Assembly (NCBI GenBank): GCA_964643325.1
Contig: CAZXSE010000011.1
Location: 1 to 39,748, forward strand
Direction of reading: 5' to 3'
Length of the DNA: 39,748 nt
Source of the DNA: Fredricksoniimonas sp964643325
GTDB taxonomy: Bacteria > Omnitrophota > Gorgyraeia > Zapsychrales > Fredricksoniimonadaceae
Shown here: positions 1 to 6,357 of the stretch, in pieces
Position numbering within the stretch: position 1 is the first letter of the stretch
Layout of the letters: each line of letters starts with the position of its first letter
Made by a program: the position numbers and the translations under genes
The notes under the pieces: model-generated
The model's database searches: none
What the model was told of the DNA's origin: nothing
What the model saw: the letters and a program-made list of their open reading frames with translations, nothing else

Positions 1-213
1 AAGGCCGGGCGCAACCGCTGGAAAGGCATCCGCGGCCAGTCGCGCGGCGTTGTCATGAACCCTGTCGATCACCCGCACGGCGGCGGCGAAGGAAAGACAC
101 CCCAGGGCAACCCCCATCCTGTAACGCCGTGGGGCAAACCGACCAAGGGGTACAAGACCCGTACGCCGGGCAAGTATTCCGACAAGTTCATTGTAAAGAG
201 AAGGACGAAGTAA
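1..213 (+). CDS. rplB: 50S ribosomal protein L2, C-terminal part (partial)
   Basis: The window opens inside this gene; the last 70 codons are read in frame from base 1 to the TAA at 211-213. The peptide carries the L2 signature MNPVDHPHGGGEG at about residues 19-31 of the fragment, then a Lys/Arg-rich tail ending in RRTK. In L2 this loop reaches towards the peptidyl-transferase centre of the 50S subunit. The stop lies one base before rpsS, which is the usual S10-operon order. The missing 5' part, roughly 200 codons by comparison with the family, is outside the window. Confidence 0.97.
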   Translation, partial: KAGRNRWKGIRGQSRGVVMNPVDHPHGGGEGKTPQGNPHPVTPWGKPTKGYKTRTPGKYSDKFIVKRRTK

Positions 214-214
214 T

Positions 215-502
215 ATGACACGTTCCGTTGCCAAAGGACCGTTTGTTGACGAGTCCCTGAAGAGAAAGTTCGACAGGATGGTCGAGTCCGGAGCCAAGCA
301 GCCGATCAAGACATGGTCGCGCCGCTCAACGATCCTTCCGGAATTCGTGGGGTATACATTTGCCGTCCATAACGGGCGCAAGCACATGCCGGTGTTCGTG
401 ACCGAGAACATGGTCGGGTTCAAGCTCGGCGAGTTCTCTCCGACGCGGACATTCAAGGCGCACGGCGGTATTAAGGCCAAAAAAGCGGCTGTTAAGAAAT
501 AA
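215..502 (+). CDS. rpsS: 30S ribosomal protein S19
   Basis: This 95-residue protein has the normal length of S19, which binds 16S rRNA in the small-subunit head near S13. The N-terminus MTRSVAKGPFVDESL and the later blocks IKTWSRRSTILPEFVG and HNGRKHMPV are characteristic, and the protein ends in the usual Lys/Ala-rich stretch. It starts one base after rplB and is followed 14 bases later by rplV, so it is cotranslated within the S10 operon. Nothing is unusual about it. Confidence 0.98.
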   Translation: MTRSVAKGPFVDESLKRKFDRMVESGAKQPIKTWSRRSTILPEFVGYTFAVHNGRKHMPVFVTENMVGFKLGEFSPTRTFKAHGGIKAKKAAVKK

Positions 503-516
503 TAAAGGTACAGACC

Positions 517-852
517 ATGATCGCTAGAGCAAAAGGCCGTTATTTAAGGGTTTCTCCGACAAAGGTCAGGCAGGTCCTGGACCTGATCCGCGGTAAGCGG
601 GTGTCGGTGGCGCAGACCATCCTGGCGCATTTGAACAAGCCGACCAAGGAGAGGGTCGTCAAGGTTTTTGATTCCGCTGTGGCCAATGCCCGGCAAAAAG
701 GGATCGCCGAGGACCAGCTGGTGGTCTCCAAAGCCGTTGCGGATCAGGGGCCGGTGTGGAAAAGATATCACGCGGCCACATTCGGACGCGCGACGCAAAT
801 ACTCAAGAAGACCACGCACATCACGGTCGAGCTTGATCTCAAGGTCAAATAA
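517..852 (+). CDS. rplV: 50S ribosomal protein L22
   Basis: At 111 residues this matches L22, a globular protein with a long beta hairpin lining the peptide exit tunnel. The N-terminal block YLRVSPTKVRQVLDLIRGK and the C-terminal hairpin region, with WKRYHAATFGRA and the closing ITVELD, fit the family. The canonical arginine-rich hairpin tip is changed here to KRYHAATFGRATQ, a mild divergence. It sits between rpsS and rpsC in standard order with 14 and 12 base gaps. Confidence 0.97.
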   Translation: MIARAKGRYLRVSPTKVRQVLDLIRGKRVSVAQTILAHLNKPTKERVVKVFDSAVANARQKGIAEDQLVVSKAVADQGPVWKRYHAATFGRATQILKKTTHITVELDLKVK

Positions 853-864
853 GGAGCGTATAAC

Positions 865-1515
865 GTGGGTCAGAAAGTCAGTCCAGTCGTATTGAGGATC
901 GGGATCAACAAGAATTGGCGCAGTGTCTGGTTTGCCGATCCGAAGGATTACGCCAAGAACATCGAAGAAGATTACAAGATCCGTCATTACATCACCAAGA
1001 AGTTCGTTCAGGGTGCTGTGGCGGGCGTGGAGATCGAGCGGCTCGCCGACCAGATCAAGGTCAGGATCGCTTCCGCACGGCCGGGTGTGATCATTGGCCG
1101 TCGCGGTGTTGACATTGACCGCCTGAGGCAGGACCTGGCAAAGATCACGACTAAAGAGATCGCGATCGATATCAAGGAGATCAAGAATCCCGCGGTCGAG
1201 GCCCAGCTGGTGGCGCAGAATGTGGCGTTCCAGATGGAGAAGCGCGTTGGTTTTCGCCGCGCCATGAAGCGCGCTGTCGAGCAGACGATCCAGGCCGGGG
1301 CCAAGGGCATCAAGATCATTGTTTCCGGCCGTCTTGACGGGGCCGAGATCGCCCGCCGCGAGAAATATCATGTTGGCAAGATCCCGCTGCAGACGTTCCG
1401 CGCGGACATCGATTACGGGTTCACGGAAGCCGTGACCACGTTCGGTTGTATCGGCGTCAAGGTCTGGATCTACAAGGGCGACACGATCAAAGATATCCGT
1501 AAAGTGGAAGCTTAA
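865..1515 (+). CDS. rpsC: 30S ribosomal protein S3
   Basis: The gene starts with GTG at 865, preceded by AAGGAG at 851-856; no in-frame ATG fits better, because the product MGQKVSPVVLRIGI matches the conserved S3 N-terminus from its first residue. The 216-residue protein has the type-2 KH domain with the motif ARPGVIIGRRG at about residues 71-81, then the C-terminal domain with the GRLDGAEIAR block. S3 lies at the mRNA entry side of the 30S subunit. It is a normal member of the S10 operon. Confidence 0.98.
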   Translation: MGQKVSPVVLRIGINKNWRSVWFADPKDYAKNIEEDYKIRHYITKKFVQGAVAGVEIERLADQIKVRIASARPGVIIGRRGVDIDRLRQDLAKITTKEIAIDIKEIKNPAVEAQLVAQNVAFQMEKRVGFRRAMKRAVEQTIQAGAKGIKIIVSGRLDGAEIARREKYHVGKIPLQTFRADIDYGFTEAVTTFGCIGVKVWIYKGDTIKDIRKVEA

Positions 1516-1524
1516 GGAGCTGTC

Positions 1525-1944
1525 ATGGCATTAATGCCCAAGAGGGTCAAATATCGCAAGGCGCAAAAAGGCAAGTGCCGCGGCATCGCCTGTTCCGGTT
1601 CGAGGTTGTCATTCGGTGAATACGGCCTCAAGGCCCTGGACAACGGATTGATCCGTTCCAATCATATTGAAGCATGCCGTGTGGCCATGGTCAGAAGGCT
1701 TCGCGGCGCCGGCAAACTGTGGATCAATATTTTTCCGCACAAGCCGGTCACGAAGAAGCCCGCGGAAACGCGCATGGGCAAGGGCAAGGGTGATCTGGAC
1801 CATTGGGTCGCGCAGATCAAGCGCGGGCGCGTGCTGTTCGAGATCAGCGGCGTGCCCGAGGACTTTGCAAAAGCCCTGTTGCGGTTGATCGCGTTCAAAC
1901 TGCCGGTCAGGACAAAGTTCGTAACCCGAACGAAAAAGGTTTAA
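1525..1944 (+). CDS. rplP: 50S ribosomal protein L16
   Basis: The 139-residue product begins MALMPKRVKYRKAQKGK and contains the L16 blocks GLIRSNHIEACRVAM, TKKPAETRMGKGKG and GRVLFEISGV. L16 helps shape the A-site region and binds 5S and 23S rRNA. The RMGKGKG loop contains the arginine that is hydroxylated in some bacteria; whether that occurs here cannot be told. The gene is 9 bases after rpsC and 6 before rpmC. Confidence 0.98.
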   Translation: MALMPKRVKYRKAQKGKCRGIACSGSRLSFGEYGLKALDNGLIRSNHIEACRVAMVRRLRGAGKLWINIFPHKPVTKKPAETRMGKGKGDLDHWVAQIKRGRVLFEISGVPEDFAKALLRLIAFKLPVRTKFVTRTKKV

Positions 1945-1950
1945 GGATAT

Positions 1951-2160
1951 ATGAAAGTCAAGGAATTGAGGGATAAAGAGGACCACGAGCTTTTGCAGAG
2001 GGAAAAAGACCTCAAGAAGGAGATCTTTACGCTCAGGCAGGAAAAGAGCACCTCCGGTAAAGCCGAGAAGCCGGCCCGTTTTCAGACGGTCAAAAAAGAG
2101 ATCGCGCGCATCAAGACGATCCTCAACGAAAGAAAGAAGCAAGATGGAAAAAAGGGATAA
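1951..2160 (+). CDS. rpmC: 50S ribosomal protein L29
   Basis: The 69-residue, strongly charged helical protein begins MKVKELRDKEDHELLQ, typical of the L29 two-helix hairpin, and contains the conserved LRQEKSTSGKAEKPARF stretch. L29 sits near the tunnel exit next to L23. Its last 17 bases overlap the start of rpsQ in another frame, which suggests translational coupling. Length and position in the operon are standard. Confidence 0.96.
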   Translation: MKVKELRDKEDHELLQREKDLKKEIFTLRQEKSTSGKAEKPARFQTVKKEIARIKTILNERKKQDGKKG

Positions 2161-2425
2161 TAAGCGTAAAACGATGACCGGCAAGGTCACCAGCGACAAG
2201 ATGACCAAGACCCGCGTTGTCGAGGTCCGCACCACCATGCGTCATGCCAAGTACGGCAAACTGATGAAGCGTTCGGCTTCTTATAAAGCGCATGATGAAA
2301 AGAACGAATCGCACACCGGCGATGTTGTCGAAATGGTCTCGGTCAGGCCCTTGTCCAAGGACAAGCGCTGGTCCATTATCCGTATCGTCAGCAAGAACAC
2401 GGAGAAAGGCGCGGTGGCTGTATGA
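2144..2425 (+). CDS. rpsQ: 30S ribosomal protein S17
   Basis: The 93-residue OB-fold protein contains VTSDKMTKTRVVEVRT and the central HAKYGKLMKRSASYKAHDE, both S17 hallmarks, and closes with the conserved PLSKDKRWSIIRIV. S17 binds 16S rRNA early in small-subunit assembly. The ATG at 2144 is used because MEKRDNKRKTMTGKV aligns with the family's basic N-terminus and purine-rich sequence precedes it; a later ATG at 2174 would trim ten residues. It overlaps rplN by four bases. Confidence 0.95.
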   Translation: MEKRDNKRKTMTGKVTSDKMTKTRVVEVRTTMRHAKYGKLMKRSASYKAHDEKNESHTGDVVEMVSVRPLSKDKRWSIIRIVSKNTEKGAVAV

Positions 2426-2790
2426 TCCAGATGAAAAGCCTTCTTCAGGTCGCGGATAATACGGGCGCGCGCAGCGCTTCGGTGATCGGCGTGCTTAACG
2501 CCAAGGGCAAGCTCGTCGCAAAGCTCGGCGATATCGTCAAGGTCAATATCAAGGAGTCCACGCCGGATGCTGCTATCAAGAAGGGCAAGATGGCCAAAGG
2601 CGTTATCGTGCGCACCAAAGCGCCGGTCCGCCGTTCGGACGGCACCTATGTTCGTTTTGACACCAATGCCGTGGTCCTGATCGACGATGGCGGGAATCCT
2701 TTGGGGACGCGCGTGTTCGGCCCGGTCGCGCGCGAGCTTCGTAATATGGAATATATGAAAATCATTTCTTTAGCGCCCGAGGTGGTCTAA
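2422..2790 (+). CDS. rplN: 50S ribosomal protein L14
   Basis: At 122 residues this equals the near-invariant length of L14. It begins MIQMKSLLQVADNTGARSA and includes GDIVKVNIKES, KGVIVRTK and RVFGPVARELR, all strongly conserved. L14 lies at the subunit interface near L19 and the sarcin-ricin region. It is translationally coupled on both sides: a four-base overlap with rpsQ and a one-base TAATG overlap with rplX. Confidence 0.98.
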   Translation: MIQMKSLLQVADNTGARSASVIGVLNAKGKLVAKLGDIVKVNIKESTPDAAIKKGKMAKGVIVRTKAPVRRSDGTYVRFDTNAVVLIDDGGNPLGTRVFGPVARELRNMEYMKIISLAPEVV

Positions 2791-3101
2791 TGTTGCGCAT
2801 CAAACGTGATGACAAGGTCATTGTGATCGCCGGCAAGGACAAGGGAAAGACCGGAAAGGTCATCAAGGTCCTTACTGCCGACAAGAAGGTTGTTATCGAG
2901 AATATCAATCTGGTGAAGAAGGCCGTGAAAAAGAGCGACCAGTACCCCAACGGCGGTTTCATCGAGGTTGAAAGGCCCGTGCATATTTCCAATGTCATGC
3001 TGGCTGACGCGAAGACCAATAAGCCTGCGCGCTTCAAGGCGAACGTTCTCAAGGACGGCTCCAAGGTGCGCATCAGCAAGAAAAGCGGCGAAACGATCTA
3101 A
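2790..3101 (+). CDS. rplX: 50S ribosomal protein L24
   Basis: The 103-residue protein begins MLRIKRDDKVIVIAGKDKGK, the KOW motif that defines L24, and continues with NLVKKAVKKSDQYPNGGFIE and the HISNVML block. L24 is an assembly initiator protein of the 50S subunit. The start ATG shares one base with the rplN stop at 2788-2790. The partial rplE begins 11 bases downstream. Confidence 0.97.
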   Translation: MLRIKRDDKVIVIAGKDKGKTGKVIKVLTADKKVVIENINLVKKAVKKSDQYPNGGFIEVERPVHISNVMLADAKTNKPARFKANVLKDGSKVRISKKSGETI

Positions 3102-3112
3102 GAGGTGGCAAC

Positions 3113-3496
3113 GTGAAATCCGAATTGTTCGATAAGTANNNNNNNNNNNNNNNNNNNNNNNNNNNNNNNNNNNNNNNNNNNNNNNNNNNNNNNNNNNNNN
3201 NNNNNNNNNNNNNNNNNNNNNNNNNNNNNNNNNNNNNNTTCCTGGAGCGCCTGATCAATGTTGTGTTGCCGCGTATCCGCGACTTTAACGGGATCTCCCG
3301 CAAGGCGTTCGACCGCGACGGCAATTATTCGCTGGGCATCGTGGAGCAGTCGATATTCCCGGAGATCGATCCGACGCGGCGCGATTTCCGTTCCCAGGGC
3401 ATGGATGTCACGCTGGTCATCAAGGGCGGTTCTCCCGAGAAGAATGTGGAGTTCCTCAGCCTGATGGGCATGCCGTTCACGAAACTCACAACATAA
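3113..3496 (+). CDS. rplE: 50S ribosomal protein L5, interrupted by an assembly gap
   Basis: Both ends of L5 are visible on either side of a run of 100 N. The 5' end starts with GTG at 3113 after GAGGTGG and gives MKSELFDK; the 3' part resumes with FLERLINVVLPRIRDFNG and ends in GMPFTKLTT. L5 binds 5S rRNA in the central protuberance. The visible pieces total about 93 residues, and alignment by eye to the 179-residue E. coli protein implies about 90 missing codons, yet the N run holds only 33 codons. The gap length is therefore a placeholder and the gene is probably intact in the organism. Confidence 0.9.
   Translation: MKSELFDKXXXXXXXXXXXXXXXXXXXXXXXXXXXXXXXXXXFLERLINVVLPRIRDFNGISRKAFDRDGNYSLGIVEQSIFPEIDPTRRDFRSQGMDVTLVIKGGSPEKNVEFLSLMGMPFTKLTT
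3139..3238. other. Assembly gap (100 N)
   Basis: Exactly 100 unknown bases lie inside rplE. The round number is typical of a scaffold gap of unknown size. Family comparison suggests that roughly 270 bases are really missing, so all coordinates downstream of 3238 may be offset from the true chromosome by about 170 bases. Confidence 0.99.
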
Positions 3497-3517
3497 CAAA
3501 GGGTAGTACAGGGACAT

Positions 3518-3703
3518 ATGGCCAAGAAAGCATTGCTCAATAAATCGAAACAAAAACCGAAATTTCCGACGCGGCAGCATAATCGCTGTCATTTATGCGG
3601 GCGCCCGCGGGCGTTCCTGCGCAGGTTCGGCATTTGCCGCCTTTGTTTCAGGGAGTTGGCCTGGAAGGGTGAGATCCCGGGAGTCAAGAAGGCGTCGTGG
3701 TAA
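3518..3703 (+). CDS. rpsN: 30S ribosomal protein S14, zinc-binding type Z
   Basis: The 61-residue product is the short zinc form of S14, also called rpsZ. Four cysteines, C24, C27, C40 and C43, form the two CxxC pairs in RCHLCGRP and GICRLCF, and the protein ends in the usual GVKKASW. The longer zinc-free paralogue seen in many other bacteria is not in this window. S14 is a late-assembling protein of the 30S head. It is followed by 118 bases containing an inverted-repeat element before rpsH. Confidence 0.98.
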   Translation: MAKKALLNKSKQKPKFPTRQHNRCHLCGRPRAFLRRFGICRLCFRELAWKGEIPGVKKASW

Positions 3704-3707
3704 TTGG

Positions 3708-3786
3708 TGTAGGGGCGGACTTAATGTCCGCCCGATGAGCGGGCCGAGATCCCCTGGCGGGGACTAACGCGAGCTCGGCCCCTACA
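3708..3786. repeat. Inverted-repeat element with internal hairpins (MITE/REP-like)
   Basis: The 118-base gap between rpsN and rpsH holds a 79-base structured block. Perfect 9-base inverted ends TGTAGGGGC (3708-3716) and GCCCCTACA (3778-3786) enclose two further palindromes: GGGCGGAC/GTCCGCCC (3713-3720 with 3726-3733) and GGGCCGAG/CTCGGCCC (3741-3748 with 3774-3781). A small CCCC-TGGC-GGGG hairpin sits at 3751-3762. The block has no open frame, no T-run and no resemblance to the flanking genes. It looks like a dispersed repeat unit, but only one copy is seen here. Confidence 0.65.
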
Positions 3787-3821
3787 ATTTTGTTCGATCA
3801 TAACAACAGAGGTTTCATAAG

Positions 3822-4217
3822 ATGGCAGCTTTAGATCCTATAGCAAATATGCTCACCGTGATCCGTAATGCGATCAGTGTCCGCAAGGATACGGTTGATA
3901 TTCCGGCGTCAAAGCTCAATGAGAAGATCCTGGGCATCATGAAGAAGGATGGTTATATAGAGGATGTCCGTTTGCTCAAGGATAACAAGCAGGGCATGCT
4001 CAAGGTCTATTTGAAATATTCGGGGAAGAAGGCCGTCATCTCGGGGCTGAAGCGCGTTTCCAAATCCGGCTTGAGGGTCTATGTGAAGAACGACGAGATC
4101 CCGAAGGTCCTCAGCGGGCTCGGGACGGCCATCATCTCGACATCCAAAGGGATCGTCGACGATAAGCAGGCGCGCGAGTTAAACATCGGAGGCGAAGTCC
4201 TCTGTTACGTTTGGTGA
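3822..4217 (+). CDS. rpsH: 30S ribosomal protein S8
   Basis: The 131-residue product begins MAALDPIANMLTVIRNA and ends with LNIGGEVLCYVW, both S8 signatures, and includes GLRVYVKNDEIPKVLSGLG and the conserved IISTSKGI. S8 binds helix 21 of 16S rRNA and in E. coli represses the spc operon through its mRNA; I cannot identify such a target here. The start is preceded by AGAGG at 3808-3812. It lies just after the inverted-repeat element. Confidence 0.98.
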   Translation: MAALDPIANMLTVIRNAISVRKDTVDIPASKLNEKILGIMKKDGYIEDVRLLKDNKQGMLKVYLKYSGKKAVISGLKRVSKSGLRVYVKNDEIPKVLSGLGTAIISTSKGIVDDKQARELNIGGEVLCYVW

Positions 4218-4221
4218 CAAT

Positions 4222-4761
4222 ATGTCCAGGATCGGAAAAATACCTCTTACAGTACCCAAAGAAGTCAAGCTGAGCGTTACGCCGACGGCCGTTAATGTTG
4301 AAGGGCCCAAGGGTAAGTTGACGGCGAGGCTTCCTTACGGCATCAAGATCGAGCATAAGGACGGCACGGCCGTCATCACGCGTTTAAGTGACGCGAAGCA
4401 GACGCGCGCGGATCACGGAACGCTGCGGGCGCTTCTTAAGAACATGATCGTCGGCGTGACCCAGGGGCATGTCAAGAACCTTGAGATCCAGGGCCTTGGT
4501 TTTCGCGCCCAGGCATCAGGGCAGAAATTGTCCATGATCCTCGGCTTCAGTCATCCTGTTGATTTCATGGTTCCCAAGGAAGTCAAGGTCGCCACACCCA
4601 AACCGACCGAGATCAAGCTTGAGAGCTCTGACAATATCATGCTGGGCCTGGTGGCAGCCAAGATCCGGGGGATCAAGCCGCCGGAACCGTACAAGGGCAA
4701 AGGCATCCGCTATGTAGGCGAGATCGTTAAGCGTAAACAGGGTAAATCGGTAACCAAGTAA
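4222..4761 (+). CDS. rplF: 50S ribosomal protein L6
   Basis: The 179-residue protein has the two-repeat L6 architecture: MSRIGKIPLTVPKEVKLSV opens the N-terminal repeat and the C-terminal repeat carries IRGIKPPEPYKGKGIRYVGE, the 23S-binding signature. L6 sits near the factor-binding centre. It follows rpsH by four bases and precedes rplR by six. Length and order are standard for the spc operon. Confidence 0.98.
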   Translation: MSRIGKIPLTVPKEVKLSVTPTAVNVEGPKGKLTARLPYGIKIEHKDGTAVITRLSDAKQTRADHGTLRALLKNMIVGVTQGHVKNLEIQGLGFRAQASGQKLSMILGFSHPVDFMVPKEVKVATPKPTEIKLESSDNIMLGLVAAKIRGIKPPEPYKGKGIRYVGEIVKRKQGKSVTK

Positions 4762-4767
4762 TAAATT

Positions 4768-5130
4768 ATGGCTAACAGTAAAGAAGTCAAAAGGATCTAT
4801 CGTCACCGCCGCATTCGCAAGAAGATGTCCGGAACGGCCGAACGTCCCCGCGTGTGCATCCACCGTAGCCTCAAGAACATGTCGGTGAGCATCATTGATG
4901 ACACCTCTGGCAAGGTCTTGATGGGGCTTTCCACGCTTGCGAAAGAGATCAAGGGCAAGGTGAAGAATGGCGGTAATATCAAGGCCGCAGAAGCGCTGGG
5001 CGAAGCGTTCGCCAGGCTCGCGGTATCAAAGGGCATCAAGGTGGTGTCTTTTGATCGCGGCGGGTATATTTATCATGGCCGTGTCAAGGCATTTGCTGAC
5101 GCGGCGCGCAAAGCCGGATTGGAATTCTAA
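4768..5130 (+). CDS. rplR: 50S ribosomal protein L18
   Basis: The 120-residue protein has a basic N-terminus (RIYRHRRIRKKMSGTAERPR) and the conserved C-terminal block VVSFDRGGYIYHGRVKAFAD, ending RKAGLEF as L18 usually does. L18 binds 5S rRNA in the central protuberance with L5. The spacing to both neighbours is six bases. Confidence 0.98.
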   Translation: MANSKEVKRIYRHRRIRKKMSGTAERPRVCIHRSLKNMSVSIIDDTSGKVLMGLSTLAKEIKGKVKNGGNIKAAEALGEAFARLAVSKGIKVVSFDRGGYIYHGRVKAFADAARKAGLEF

Positions 5131-5136
5131 GGACCT

Positions 5137-5820
5137 ATGGAAGACAAAAACCCCAAGGATCAGGAAGTGAAGAACACGGAAGCCGGTGCAGCCGCGGTCA
5201 AGGGCATGGAATCTGTTGATAAGGCGGAGAAGAAGCTCGCCTATTCCTCGGATACGGAAGCAGGGCGCGCGCAAGGCGGTGACAGAGGCGGCCGCGGACG
5301 CGGGGGCGATAGAGGCCGCGGCAGAAAGCCGCGCGGACCTAAGCCCGAAGCCGAATCCAGCGGCTTGGTGGAATCGGTCATCCGTATCAGCCGTGTGACG
5401 AAGGTCACCAAGGGCGGTAAAAAGATGTCATTCAGCGCGCTGGTCGTCGTCGGTGACGGCAACGGGCGTGTTGGTTATGCGCTGGGCAAGGCGGCGGAAG
5501 TCGCTGTTGGTATCAAGAAGGGGCTCAATGCCGGAAAAAAGAACATGGTCCTGGTGCCCCGCAAAGGAACGACCATTCCGCATGAGATCATCGGCCGCTG
5601 GTGCGCGACCCGTGTTCTGCTGAAACCGGCCGGTGAAGGTACGGGTGTTATCGCTTGCGGGCCTGTGCGCGCGATCTGTGACGGCGCCGGTATTAAAAAT
5701 ATTCTGACCAAGGTCCATCGTTCGAGCAATCCGATGAATGTGGTCAAGGCCACGCTTGACGGGCTTTCCAGGCTCAAGTCTGCGCCTTCCTCTAATGAAG
5801 TGCAAGAAATTGCCAAGTAA
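5137..5820 (+). CDS. rpsE: 30S ribosomal protein S5 with an RG-rich N-terminal extension
   Basis: The S5 core is clear: SRVTKVTKGGKKMSFSALV, the VVGDGNGRVGYALGKA loop, then EGTGVIACGPVRAI and NPMNVVKATLDGL. S5 lies at the mRNA entry and decoding region. The core's RVTKVTKGG falls at residues 86-94, against about 20-28 in E. coli, so roughly 66 extra residues precede it. This extension is acidic and Ala/Lys-rich first, then Gly/Arg-rich at residues 43-69 with repeated RGG and RGR units. An ATG at 5137 after AAGGAC is the only good start upstream of the core. rplO follows after eight bases with no rpmD between. Confidence 0.95.
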   Translation: MEDKNPKDQEVKNTEAGAAAVKGMESVDKAEKKLAYSSDTEAGRAQGGDRGGRGRGGDRGRGRKPRGPKPEAESSGLVESVIRISRVTKVTKGGKKMSFSALVVVGDGNGRVGYALGKAAEVAVGIKKGLNAGKKNMVLVPRKGTTIPHEIIGRWCATRVLLKPAGEGTGVIACGPVRAICDGAGIKNILTKVHRSSNPMNVVKATLDGLSRLKSAPSSNEVQEIAK

Positions 5821-5828
5821 GGGATACT

Positions 5829-6347
5829 ATGCTGCATCAGTTACGGTCTCCAAAAGGGTCAAGAAGGCGTAAGTTCATCAAGGGGCGCGGCCCGGCTTCC
5901 GGCCTCGGCAAGCAGTCCGGTCGCGGCGACAAGGGGCAGCGTTCCCGTTCCGGCCGCGGCATTATCCTGGGTTCCGAGGGCGGCCAGATGGCGCTCATCC
6001 GGCGCATCCCGAAGGTTGGTTTTAATGTGCACAATCCGACCGTTTATCAGGTCGTGCAGCTTGATTCGCTCAATAAATTCGATGCCAAGACGGTCGTGGA
6101 CGCGGACAAGCTCAAGGCTGCGCAGCTCATCAGCAGCCGCCGCAGGCCGTATAAGATCCTTTCACGCGGCGAATTGAAAAAGGCGCTGACCGTCAAGGCG
6201 TATGCGTTCTCGGCGGATGCCAAAGAAAAGATCCTTAAGGCCGGAGGCGCGGCCGAAGTGATCATTCCCGGCAAGCAGCTCGAGATCATGGCCATGCAGG
6301 AAAAGAAGAAGAATGCCAAGGCCGCCAAAAAAGCGAAGAAGGCATAA
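5829..6347 (+). CDS. rplO: 50S ribosomal protein L15
   Basis: The 172-residue protein starts MLHQLRSPKGSRRRKFIKGR and contains the Gly-rich ASGLGKQSGRGDKGQRSRSG segment that threads through 23S rRNA, followed by the globular domain with LSRGELKKALTVKAYAFS and AAEVI. The last 20 or so residues are a Lys/Ala tail (KKKNAKAAKKAKKA) beyond the usual end. It follows rpsE directly, whereas many bacteria have rpmD (L30) between them, and secY starts ten bases later. Confidence 0.97.
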   Translation: MLHQLRSPKGSRRRKFIKGRGPASGLGKQSGRGDKGQRSRSGRGIILGSEGGQMALIRRIPKVGFNVHNPTVYQVVQLDSLNKFDAKTVVDADKLKAAQLISSRRRPYKILSRGELKKALTVKAYAFSADAKEKILKAGGAAEVIIPGKQLEIMAMQEKKKNAKAAKKAKKA

Positions 6348-6357
6348 CTAAAAAAAT

